Of a DNA stretch of 64,000 nt, positions 18,421 through 26,217 are shown one piece after another. The position numbers and the translations under genes are program-made. The notes under the pieces are model-generated. The model saw only the letters and a program-made list of their open reading frames with translations. It ran no database searches and was not told where the DNA came from. Source of the stretch: Kitasatospora fiedleri (lineage in GTDB: Bacteria; Actinomycetota; Actinomycetes; Streptomycetales; Streptomycetaceae); NCBI RefSeq assembly GCF_948472415.1, contig NZ_OX419519.1:992001-1056000 (forward strand), given 5' to 3'. Numbering within the stretch: the first letter of the stretch is position 1; every line of letters starts with the position of its first letter.

Positions 18421-20178
18421 TCATCGGGCCGTGTCCAGGTCCGCCCGCCGCTGCCCGTCCCGGGGGCGGGGCACGAACGGGGCCGCCGGGGCCGAAGGCT
18501 GCACGGGGAGCGGCGGGACCGGCGGGGCCGTCGGCTGCGCGGGGTCCGCCGCGGGCGGCGGGTCCAGCGGGATCTCCTTCAGCCGGGCCCGGGCGATCTT
18601 GCCGGTGACGGTGGTCGGCAGCCGGTCGACCACGACCAGCTGCTCGGGCAGCTTGTAGGTGGCCAGGCCCTTGCCGGACAGGTGCCCGGTCACCTCGTCG
18701 AGGGTCAGCCGGGCGCCCTCGCGCAGGGCGACCAGCAGGCAGGAGCGCTGGCCCAACCGCGGGTCGGGCCGCGCCACCACCGCGTGCTGGGCCAACTGCG
18801 GCAGGTCGTTGAGGAGTTCCTCCACCTCCAGGGCGCTGAACTTGAGCCCGCCCCGGTTGATCAGCTCGTCGCCGCGCCCCCGGTAGCCGACCGAGCCGTC
18901 GGGGTGCAGGGCCGCCAGGTCGCCGGAGCGCAGCCAGCCGTCCGCCGTGAACGCGGCCCGGGTCAGCTCCGGCGCGTGCAGGTAGCCGCGGAACAGGTAC
19001 GGGCTGCGGTACTGGAGCTCCCCGGTCTCGCCGGGGGCGGCCGGGACGCCCGCGGCGTCCACCACCCGGACCTCGCCGCCGGACACCGGGCGGCCGATGG
19101 TGGCCGCGGCCTCGGGCGGGTCGCCGGGGCGGGTGAAGGTGCCCGCGCCCACCTCGGTCATCCCCCACTGGACGATCAGCCGGGCGCCCAGCCGTCGGCG
19201 CACGCCCTCGGCGAGTTCCCGGGGCACCGGCGCGCCGCCGGTGCGGACCTCTCGCAGCCCGGCGACCGGACGCTCCGGCCCGGCCGCCGCTTCCTGCTCC
19301 AGCAGGGCCATCAGGTCGCGCAGTTGGGCCGGTACGGCGAACGCGGCGGTGGCGCCGGCGGTGCGCAGCGCGGCCAGGAAGCGGCGCGGCTCCCAGCTCT
19401 CGAAGAGCCCGACCGCGCCCGCGCCGACCAGGGCCAGGTGCACCGAGAGCATGCCGAAGGCGTGGCTGAGCGGGCTGGCCGAGACCACGGTGTCCCCGGC
19501 GCCGAGGCCGCCGTCGGCCGCCACGGCCGCGGCGTTGCCGAGCAGTCCGGCGTGGCTGTGGACGCAGAGCTTGGGGCGCCGGGAGGTGGTCCCGGAGGAG
19601 GCGAGCAGCATCAGCGGCGCGTCCGGGTCGCGCGGGGGCTCGGGCAGGTCGCCGGTCGACTCCGGTGCCCCGTCCAGCAGTTCGGCCGAACTGCGCAGCC
19701 CGTCCGGGCCGTCCGCCGACCGGGGTGCGACGCCGCCGGAGACCCAGACCTCCCGCAGCGCGGGGAGGTGCTCGCGCAGGGCGCGGATCTCCGCGGTCCG
19801 GTCCCGGCCGCGGTAGGAGTCCCGGGCCACCAGCGCGCTCGCCTTCGACTGTTCGAGCAGCGAGCGGACCTCGTGCGCGCCGTACCCGGAGTGCAGCGGC
19901 AGCAGCAGGACGCCGAGCCGGGCGGTGGCCGCGTGCAGGACCACCAGCTCCCAGCTGTTGGGCAGTTGGGCCGCCAGTACCTCGCCGGCCCGCAGTCCCC
20001 GCCGGTGCAGGGCGGCGGCGGTCCGTTCGGCCTGGCGCAGGCAGTCCTGCCAGCTGTACCAGCGGTCGCCGTCCAGGACGGCCGGCCCCGGGCGGCGGGC
20101 GGCGGCCCGCTCCAGGGCTTCGCCGAAGGTGCGGGAGACCGGGGAGACCGTTGTCGATTCCTCGGGGGGAGCTTTCAC
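18421..20178 (-). CDS. Class I adenylate-forming acyl/aryl-AMP (CoA) ligase
   Basis: 585 residues from the GTG at 20178 (GGAGGACCTCC upstream). ANL core motifs: LMLLASSGTTSRRPKLCVHS (A3), VQWGMTEVGAGTF (A5), YRSPYLFRGYL, DGWLRSGDLAALHPDGS (A7), GRGDELINRGGLKFSALEVE (A8) and LPTTVTGKIARARL with the catalytic Lys (A10). The C-terminal ~50 residues are Pro/Ala-rich and outside the fold. No carrier protein is encoded nearby, so activation to a CoA ester or direct transfer is more likely than NRPS loading. The aromatic context suggests a benzoate-like substrate. Divergent from the 286-residue gene across 550 bp. Confidence 0.92.
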   Translation of the reverse strand: MKAPPEESTTVSPVSRTFGEALERAAARRPGPAVLDGDRWYSWQDCLRQAERTAAALHRRGLRAGEVLAAQLPNSWELVVLHAATARLGVLLLPLHSGYGAHEVRSLLEQSKASALVARDSYRGRDRTAEIRALREHLPALREVWVSGGVAPRSADGPDGLRSSAELLDGAPESTGDLPEPPRDPDAPLMLLASSGTTSRRPKLCVHSHAGLLGNAAAVAADGGLGAGDTVVSASPLSHAFGMLSVHLALVGAGAVGLFESWEPRRFLAALRTAGATAAFAVPAQLRDLMALLEQEAAAGPERPVAGLREVRTGGAPVPRELAEGVRRRLGARLIVQWGMTEVGAGTFTRPGDPPEAAATIGRPVSGGEVRVVDAAGVPAAPGETGELQYRSPYLFRGYLHAPELTRAAFTADGWLRSGDLAALHPDGSVGYRGRGDELINRGGLKFSALEVEELLNDLPQLAQHAVVARPDPRLGQRSCLLVALREGARLTLDEVTGHLSGKGLATYKLPEQLVVVDRLPTTVTGKIARARLKEIPLDPPPAADPAQPTAPPVPPLPVQPSAPAAPFVPRPRDGQRRADLDTAR

Positions 20179-20728
20179 GGAGGTCCTCCATCGGCGTCGG
20201 CGCAAACATCCGGTGCTTTCCGACCGGGATTCTGCTCATGCCTCCGACCGCCCGTCCAGGGCGCCCCGATAAGGGATTCCAATTCACCGGGACCGGTCGG
20301 TCCGAATAAGGGCCCCTTATATCCGGACCGCCCGGGCGGTGGCACCCACCGCGGTCCGGCGGATTCGCCCCGGAAGCTTCGGCCGTTCCGATGTGATCCA
20401 TCGGCGGCACCGGTCGAAGGGCCCCGGCGGTGCCCAAAAGGGGCACGGACCAGGCGGCACGCGTTAAGAACAATCAATCGGGGAGCGCGGGCCGGCGGCT
20501 TCCGGACGGGCTCGGGGTGGGGGCGCAACACGCCGGTAAACCGTTCGGCCGGGCCGATGGGCACCATCGAGAAAACCGAATCCGCCCGTTTGCCCAGGCC
20601 ACGGGGCCGGACCGGTGGGAATCCGGCCACTTCGGCCGGCCGGTCCGGGCCGATCGGCCCTGGAAAGGCTTGCCGAACGGTCCGCGGCCACTACAGAATT
20701 CCGGTCGTCCCCGTTGCAGGAGGTATCG
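20179..20728. promoter_or_regulatory. 550-bp divergent control region with an extended palindrome
   Basis: No gene seen. At 20306-20320, ATAAGGG-C-CCCTTAT is perfectly symmetric and is flanked by TCCG (20301-20304) and CGGA (20324-20327). GATAAGGG occurs again at 20268-20275 as a half-site. The last 15 bases before the downstream gene carry a strong GCAGGAGGTATCG ribosome site. The region is less GC-rich than the coding sequence on both sides. Confidence 0.5.
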
Positions 20729-21589
20729 ATGTCGATTGCACGACGTTTCGAGAAAGCGAATGCAGAGCCGGGGTCGGTCCACGGAATTCCGGAGACCGGT
20801 GGCTTTTCCGGGGCCGGGACGCGCCCCGGGTCCGAGGTCTTCTCGGCGGCCGGGCTGCGCCAGTTGGACGACGTCGTCCGCAGCGCCCGGCTCGCCTCCG
20901 CGGCGGTCGCCTCGTCCCTGCTGGCCCCCGTCCCGGCCGGCGACGCCGCCGCGCTGACCGAGCAGCACTGCGTGTTCGACCACTGCGGCCTGCTGCTGTT
21001 CCCGCGCACCCTGGACGAGGGCCTGCGCGGGCTCCAGCAGCTCGGCCTCGCGCCGTCGCCCGTGGTGCCCAGCACGGTGGTGCGCCGCCGGCTGGCCGAG
21101 CGCCACGGGCTCGACCCCGCCGACTGCGACGTCCGGATCACCCGGCTGCGGCTCGGCCTGCCCAACGGGCGCCGCCACGCCGCCGTGGAGGTGTTCCTCT
21201 TCCCGCGCGACAGCCGGGCGTACGCCCCGCAGGTCGAGGAGGCCGAGGTGGTCAACGGCTTCGAGCAGCACACCGCGTTCGTGGTGGCCCGTCCCAGCAC
21301 CGGGCTGCTGACCCGGCTGGTCGCCTCCTGGCGGATCGAGGCCGGGCTGCTCACCGAGGGGGGCGGCCACAACCCCCACGAGGGCGGCCCCGACGGCTCC
21401 ACCGTCATGTACTTCGTCCGCGAGCACGACCACCCGGGGCTGCGCCGCCGGTTCGAGCTGCACTGTCCCGGCGACCTGACCGCGTTCATCGCCGGACTGC
21501 CCGAACAGACCGCGGCGGTCCGGCACGCCTACGCCGCCTGGCACCCCGTCGACCCGGTGCTCGCCGCCCCGCCGGCCCGCTCCGTCTGA
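20729..21589 (+). CDS. Protein of unknown function, possibly a diverged two-module VOC-like enzyme
   Basis: 286 residues from the ATG at 20729, which has the best ribosome site in the locus. It is soluble, with no signal peptide or TM segment. Two similar halves are suggested: HCVFDHCGLLLFPRTLDEGL...RRHAAVEVFLFPRD, then EQHTAFVVARPSTGLLTRLV...GLRRRFELHC. The DH, QH and (V/F)E positions resemble the metal ligands of VOC proteins, but this is a by-eye match only. It is the first gene of the operon with the O-methyltransferase, DAHP synthase and ABM genes, so it probably acts in the same pathway. I do not recognise a family. Confidence 0.7.
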   Translation: MSIARRFEKANAEPGSVHGIPETGGFSGAGTRPGSEVFSAAGLRQLDDVVRSARLASAAVASSLLAPVPAGDAAALTEQHCVFDHCGLLLFPRTLDEGLRGLQQLGLAPSPVVPSTVVRRRLAERHGLDPADCDVRITRLRLGLPNGRRHAAVEVFLFPRDSRAYAPQVEEAEVVNGFEQHTAFVVARPSTGLLTRLVASWRIEAGLLTEGGGHNPHEGGPDGSTVMYFVREHDHPGLRRRFELHCPGDLTAFIAGLPEQTAAVRHAYAAWHPVDPVLAAPPARSV

Positions 21590-21727
21590 GACCGGCCCGC
21601 ACCGCGCACCGCGCACCGCGCACCGCACCACCCTGCACCGCGCCGTCCCGTCCGGCTCGACCCGCTCCGCCCGCTCGACCCGCTCGACCCGCTCCGCCCA
21701 CCGCCCCACCTCACTCGGGAGAATCCT

Positions 21728-22453
21728 GTGCTGCGCAACGACACACTCACCCCCCGAGGCGTGGCCCTCACGCCCGAGCTGCACGACTACCTCCTGGCCC
21801 AGGGCCGGATGACGCCGGACCCGCTGCTGGCCGAGCTGATCGAGCGGACCCACGCGGCGATCCCCGACCAGGCGCACATGTCCGTCGCCCCCGAGGAGGG
21901 CGCGCTGCTGACCTTCCTGGTCCGGCTGCTGGGCGCCCGCCGGATCGTCGAGGTCGGCACCTTCACCGGCTACTCCTCGCTCTGCCTGGCCCGCGGCCTG
22001 CCCGCCGACGGCTCGCTGATCACCTTCGACGTCTCGGCCGAGTGGACCGAGCTGGCCCGCGAGTTCTGGGTCCGCGACGGCGTGGCCGACCGGATCGAGC
22101 TGCGGCTGGGCGACGCGCTGCAGACGCTGCGCGCGCTGCCCGCCGAGCCGCACCTGGACCTGGCCTTCATCGACGCGGACAAGCCCGGCTACGTCGGCTA
22201 CTGGGAGGAGCTGGTGCCCCGGCTGCGCCCCGGCGGCCTGCTGCTGGTCGACAACACGCTGTTCAGCGGCCAGGTGATCGACGAGGACCCGGGCCCCAAG
22301 CCGGCCGCCGTCCGGGCGTTCAACGAGCACGCCCGGCGCGACGAGCGGGTCGAGCTGGTCATGCTGCCGATCGCCGACGGGTTGACCGCGGCCCGGCGGC
22401 TGGCCCCCGGCGAGCGCGCCTCCCGCGGCCCGTGGAACGAGGGCCCGCGGTGA
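21728..22453 (+). CDS. SAM-dependent O-methyltransferase, caffeoyl-CoA OMT type
   Basis: 241 residues, GTG at 21728. SAM site: IVEVGTFTGYSSLCLARGL and LITFDVSAEWTELAREF. Metal-binding region: LDLAFIDADKPGYVGYWEEL and GGLLLVDNTLFSGQVID, the divalent-cation Asp set of CCoAOMT proteins. These enzymes methylate one hydroxyl of a catechol, so the pathway probably passes through a catechol. Its stop overlaps the DAHP synthase start (GTGA). The 138-bp gap before it holds only CGCACCG- and GACCCGCTC-type simple repeats. Confidence 0.92.
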   Translation: MLRNDTLTPRGVALTPELHDYLLAQGRMTPDPLLAELIERTHAAIPDQAHMSVAPEEGALLTFLVRLLGARRIVEVGTFTGYSSLCLARGLPADGSLITFDVSAEWTELAREFWVRDGVADRIELRLGDALQTLRALPAEPHLDLAFIDADKPGYVGYWEELVPRLRPGGLLLVDNTLFSGQVIDEDPGPKPAAVRAFNEHARRDERVELVMLPIADGLTAARRLAPGERASRGPWNEGPR

Positions 22454-23730
22454 CCGGCACCGCCCGCCCCGGCCACCCGCCGCAGCACCTGCTGCCCGCC
22501 GAGCGGCCGTTCACCGACCTCGACGAGGAGTGGACCCGGCAGGCCGCCACCGCCGAGCAGCAGCCCGACTGGAGCGACCCCGTCCGGGCCGCCGCCGCCC
22601 GCGCCGAACTGGCCCGGCTGCCCGGCCTGGTCACCTGGGCCGAGGTCCGCCACCTGCGGACCCTGCTCGCGGAGGCCGCGGCCGGCCAGTACCAGGTCGT
22701 CCAGGCCGGGGACTGCGCGGAGGACCCGCAGGAGTGCGAGCCGTCCACCGTGGTCCGCAAGGCCGCGCTGCTGGACGCGCTGGCGGGCGTGATGACCACC
22801 GGCACCGGTCGGCCGGTGCTGCGGATCGGCCGGATCGCCGGGCAGTTCGCCAAGCCGCGCAGCGCCCCGACCGAGACCGTCGACGGCCTCGAACTGCCGG
22901 TCTACCGCGGTCACCTGGTGAACGCGCCGGAGCCCACCGCGGCCGCCCGGCGGGCCGACCCGGGGCGGATGGTCGACTGCTACCACGCGGCCCGCTCCGC
23001 CGTGGCCTGCCTGCGCCAGCGCGGCGGCGCCTGGGGGCTGCCCGCCGGGGCGCCGGTGTGGACCAGTCACGAGGCGCTGGTCCTGGACTACGAGCTGCCG
23101 CTGCTGCGCCGGACGGCCACCGACGACATCCTGCTGACCTCCACCCACCTGCCGTGGATCGGCGAGCGGACCAGGAACCCGGACGGCCCGCACGCGATGA
23201 TGCTGGCCCAGGTCGCCAACCCGGTCGCCTGCAAGATCGGGCCGACCACCCGCCCGCAGGACCTGCTCGCGCTCTGCGACCGCCTGGACCCCGGCCGCGA
23301 GCCGGGCCGGCTGACGCTGATCGTCCGGATGGGCGCGGCCGCGGTGGCCGCCGCGCTGCCGCCGCTGGTGGCCGCCGTCCAGCGGGCCGGCCACCGGGTG
23401 GTGTGGCTGTGCGACCCGATGCACGGCAACACCGTCAAGGCGCCCAACGGGGTCAAGGTCCGCTCGGTGCGGACGCTGGTCGCCGAGGTGCACGCCTTCC
23501 AGGAGGCGGTCGCCGCGGCGGGCGGCATCCCGGCGGGCCTGCACCTGGAGACCACCCCGCACGAGGTCGCCGAGTGCGTCTGGGCCGACCCGGCGGAGCT
23601 CGGCACCGGGCCCGGCACCGCGCCGCCCGGCACCGCCTCGCACTGCGACCCCCGCCTCAACCCGGCCCAGGCCGTCGAGGTGGCCCGCGCCTGGGCGGGC
23701 CCGCCCGGGCCGCTCACCGCCCACCGGTGA
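22450..23730 (+). CDS. Class II 3-deoxy-D-arabino-heptulosonate 7-phosphate synthase (pathway-specific)
   Basis: 426 residues from the GTG overlapping the OMT stop. Class II motifs in order: VVQAGDCAED (catalytic metal Cys), RIGRIAGQFAKPRS, WTSHEALVLDYE, STHLPWIGERTR, ANPVACKIGPTT, VWLCDPMHGNT, HLETTPHEVAEC and CDPRLNPAQAVEVA. It condenses phosphoenolpyruvate with erythrose 4-phosphate, the first shikimate step. Like PhzC-type cluster enzymes it is somewhat shorter than primary-metabolism homologues and may lack their feedback site. Its presence in an operon with OMT and ABM genes argues for boosting aromatic supply to a secondary metabolite. Confidence 0.93.
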   Translation: MTGTARPGHPPQHLLPAERPFTDLDEEWTRQAATAEQQPDWSDPVRAAAARAELARLPGLVTWAEVRHLRTLLAEAAAGQYQVVQAGDCAEDPQECEPSTVVRKAALLDALAGVMTTGTGRPVLRIGRIAGQFAKPRSAPTETVDGLELPVYRGHLVNAPEPTAAARRADPGRMVDCYHAARSAVACLRQRGGAWGLPAGAPVWTSHEALVLDYELPLLRRTATDDILLTSTHLPWIGERTRNPDGPHAMMLAQVANPVACKIGPTTRPQDLLALCDRLDPGREPGRLTLIVRMGAAAVAAALPPLVAAVQRAGHRVVWLCDPMHGNTVKAPNGVKVRSVRTLVAEVHAFQEAVAAAGGIPAGLHLETTPHEVAECVWADPAELGTGPGTAPPGTASHCDPRLNPAQAVEVARAWAGPPGPLTAHR

Positions 23731-23747
23731 CCGCCGGTGGGCGGTGA
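23714..23747 (+). terminator. Perfect 14-bp hairpin straddling the DAHP synthase stop
   Basis: The arms TCACCGCCCACCGG (23714-23727) and its exact complement (23734-23747) enclose a 6-base loop holding most of the TGA stop codon. It may attenuate or process the message before the ABM gene rather than end it. Confidence 0.6.
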
Positions 23748-23750
23748 CCT

Positions 23751-23803
23751 CCGATGTCCACCACCGTCCACCGATGTCCACCACCGCCCACCACTGTCCA
23801 CCA
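23751..23803. repeat. 20-bp direct repeats rich in CCACC
   Basis: CCGATGTCCACCACCGTCCA (23751) is followed at once by a copy with one change (23771) and a partial third copy, immediately after the hairpin and before the ABM ribosome site. Confidence 0.7.
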
Positions 23804-23841
23804 GTGAATGAACCGAACCCGAGGGAAAGGGAACGATCCTG

Positions 23842-24198
23842 ATGAGTGAGACCATCCTGCGCACCGACGACGGCGCCATCTTCATGATCAACGTCTTCGA
23901 CGTCGAGCCGGAGAACCAGAAGGAACTCGCCGAGGTGATGAGCGAGGGCGCCGAGAAGTACATCCGCAACCGGCCGGGCTGCCTCTCGGTGAACATCCTC
24001 ACCAGCCGGGACGGCAAGCGGCTGCTCTACGTCGCGCAGTGGAGCCACAAGGACGGCATCAAGGCCGCCATGGGCGACCCCGACATCCAGCGGGTCCGGG
24101 ACCGCGCGGCCGAGCTGGCCAAGCCGGACCCGCACGCCTACACCGTCTACTCCCTGCACCACCCGGACCCGGCCCCGGCCGACGCCGAGCAGGGCTGA
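23842..24198 (+). CDS. Antibiotic biosynthesis monooxygenase (ABM) domain protein
   Basis: 118 residues, ATG at 23842. A single ferredoxin-like ABM fold: GAIFMINVFDVEPENQKELA, YIRNRPGCLSVNILTSRDGK, RLLYVAQWSHKDGIKAAM, DPHAYTVYSLHH. Members are cofactor-free oxygenases that oxidise phenols or polyketide anthrones to quinones, or are small-molecule-binding dimers. It is the last gene of the operon and could carry out late oxidation of the aromatic product. Confidence 0.86.
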   Translation: MSETILRTDDGAIFMINVFDVEPENQKELAEVMSEGAEKYIRNRPGCLSVNILTSRDGKRLLYVAQWSHKDGIKAAMGDPDIQRVRDRAAELAKPDPHAYTVYSLHHPDPAPADAEQG

Positions 24199-24228
24199 CC
24201 CCGGACCGGACCCGGACCGGGCCCGGCG

Positions 24229-24263
24229 GCCCGGCCCGCTGACCCCCCGTCAGCGGGCCGGGC
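24229..24263. terminator. Bidirectional 15-bp hairpin between convergent genes
   Basis: GCCCGGCCCGCTGAC (24229-24243) pairs perfectly with 24249-24263 around a C5 loop. It closes the ABM operon from the left and the oxidoreductase gene from the right, overlapping the latter's stop codon. Confidence 0.8.
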
Positions 24264-25268
24264 TCCAGCCGAGCAGCGGACCGAGCCGGGTGGCCAGGTC
24301 GGTGAGGATCTGGGTGTAGTCCTCCGGCGCGAAGGTGAACGGGAGCGCGAACGCGACCTCGTCGCTCTCCCGGAACGCGGCGTGCGCGTACAGCCGCTCG
24401 GCGAGCTGCTCGCTGGTGCCGACCAGGTCGGGGGCGAACAGCAGCCGGCCGGGGCCCTGCGGGGCGCGGGTGCGGGCGAGCCGGGACGCGGCGTACGCCT
24501 CGTACTTGGCGCGCTGCTCGGGGGTGGCACCGTCGGTGGGGACGACCACCAGCCCGTGCGAGACCCGGGCCGCCTCGCCCGCGGGGTGGGCGGCGCGGAA
24601 CGCCCGGATCAGGGCGAGCTGGTTGGCCTCGAAGTCCTCGCTCTGCTCGGCCCGCACCACGCTGCTGGTGAGCAGGTTCAGCCCGTGCGCGCCGGCCCAG
24701 CGCACCGAGCGCAGGCTGCCGCCGCCGTACCAGACCCGCCCGGCCAGACCGGGCACGTGCGGCTGGACGCGCTCGGAGTACGCCTCGATGCCCTCGGTGC
24801 CGCGGAAGCTGCTGGCCCGCTCCCGCGCAGCAGGCCGAGCAGCCGCTCGACCCGCCCGTAGCCGAAGTCCTCGCGGTCGGCGGTGTCCGGGTACAGCGCG
24901 TCCTTGACCTCCTCGTAGTGGATCGGCACGCCGACGCTGACGCCGGGGTTGAGCCGTCCGCCGGACAGCACGTCGACCGTCGCCAGGTCCTCCGCGTAGC
25001 GCAGCGGGTTCTCCCAGCCGAGCGGGGTGACGGCGGTGCCGAGGGCGATCCGGCGGGTGCGCTGGCTGGCGGCGGCGAGCACCGTCAGCGGCGAGGAGAT
25101 GCCGTACTGGAGGTGCCGGTGGCGCAACCAGGCGCTGTCGAAGCCCAGTTGCTCGCCGAGTTCGATCAGCCGCAGGGTGGCCTCGTGGCCGCCCGCCGGG
25201 TCGTGCTCGTCGAACAGGCCGATGGTCAGGAATCCCAGCGAGCGCAGCGGCCGGTCGGGGGTGGGCAC
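24250..25268 (-). pseudogene. LLM-class flavin-dependent oxidoreductase, frame-disrupted once
   Basis: The GTG at 25268 follows GAGGAGGAACCCG and opens MPTPDRPLRSLGFLTIGLFD, a luciferase-like TIM barrel (IELGEQLGFDSAWLRHRHLQ, ATVDVLSGGRLNPGVSVG). Near 24833 the frame shifts. The same fold resumes as SSFRGTEGIEAYSERVQPHV, GRVWYGGGSLRSVRWAGAHG and LLTSSVVRAEQ, and ends LATRLGPLLGWSPAR. Joined, it is ~339 residues, normal for the family. Such enzymes use FMNH2 or F420 to oxidise small organic substrates. It is convergent with the biosynthetic operon and separated by a terminator, so membership in the cluster is uncertain. Confidence 0.8.
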
Positions 25269-25477
25269 CGGGTTCCTCCTCGGTCCGTTCGGTCTCCGTC
25301 CCGCCACGCTCACACACCGGGGCCGGGATGATCAACCGCCGGCCGGGATTGTGACCTGGCGTCACGCTCCCGCAACACCGCCGGTTCCCCGGTTCCGCCC
25401 GGCCCGCCGTCCGGCCCGGCTACGGTGGCTGCTGCCACCGGACGCGCCGGACGTCGGGTGCTCCGGGAGGGACGACG

Positions 25478-26198
25478 ATGTTCGCCGAGGTGCTACGTCA
25501 CCCGCTCCCCGTCTCCGGGTTGCCCGCCTCCGGGTTGCCCGCCTCCGGGTTGCCCGCCTCCGGGTTGCCCGCCTCCGGGTTGCCCGCTGCTCCGCTCCCC
25601 GGAGTGCTCCCCCGCGGGCGGCGCGCCCTGCTGGTGGCGGCCCTGGCGCTGGCCGCGGCGGGCTGCGGCTCCTCGGGCGGCGGCCCGGCCCCGGCCTCCG
25701 CCGCTTCCCCTTCCTCCCCACCGCCTCCGTTCCCGGCTCGGTCAGCGTCACCGTCAGCGGCGACCCGGCCGCGGCCGGGCCGGCGGGCCGCCCGGCCGAC
25801 CCTGCACGGTGTGGACGGACGAGCAGGTCAGCGCGGCGATGGGCGGCGGCTCCCGGCTGCTCGCGGAGGGCCCGTCCACGGAGCGCCCGTGGTCGTGCAC
25901 CTGGGGCTCGCGCCGCTCGTACCTGTCGCTGCGCCTGGTCGACGACGCGGCCTTCGCCCGGACCACCGCGGACCCGGCCTTCACCTCGGTGGCCGTCCCC
26001 GGCATCGGTGACGGCGCGGTGCTGCTGACCCGCGCCGGGGACGGCGGCGACCCGGAGCTCTTCTTCACCGTCGGCGCCTCGCACTACGCGATCGAGGCGG
26101 TCGCCGACCGCGCCGGGACCGGCGCCGCCGACGCGCCCGCCGAGGCCGCCGCCGAGCAGTCCCTCGGCAGGCTGGCCGCCGGGAGACTGCGCGGCTGA
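25478..26198 (+). pseudogene. Secreted lipoprotein, DUF3558-like, with N-terminal pentapeptide repeats, frame-disrupted
   Basis: The ATG at 25478 (GGGAGGGACGACG upstream) gives MFAEVLRHPLPVSGLP and then repeated ASGLP units from five 15-bp DNA repeats. A lipoprotein signal follows: LLVAALALAAAGCGSSGGG with Cys in the lipobox. In the Ser/Pro linker (25690-25790) the frame shifts. The folded domain continues as CTVWTDEQVSAAMGGGSRLL, WSCTWGSRRSYLSLRLVDD and DGAVLLTRAGDGGDPELFF, like DUF3558/sensor lipoproteins of streptomycetes. The repeats placed before the signal sequence are odd: either the true start is after them (for example near LPRGRRALL) or they form an unusual n-region. Confidence 0.68.
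25511..25585 (+). repeat. Five 15-bp tandem repeats
   Basis: GCCTCCGGGTTGCCC occurs five times head to tail (the first copy begins GTCTCC), in frame with the lipoprotein start, encoding ASGLP pentapeptides. Four copies are identical, suggesting recent slippage. Confidence 0.9.
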
Positions 26199-26217
26199 CG
26201 CCCCGCCGCCGGGCCGG

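Noticed and set aside
18682..23730. A 1682-codon open frame on the plus strand
   Set aside because: It is antisense to the ligase gene for its first part and only its last 427 codons are the DAHP synthase. High GC keeps the antisense frame open.
24250..25268. LLM oxidoreductase as part of the biosynthetic operon
   Set aside because: It is convergent and separated by a perfect bidirectional hairpin, so co-transcription is not supported; a functional link remains possible but unproven.
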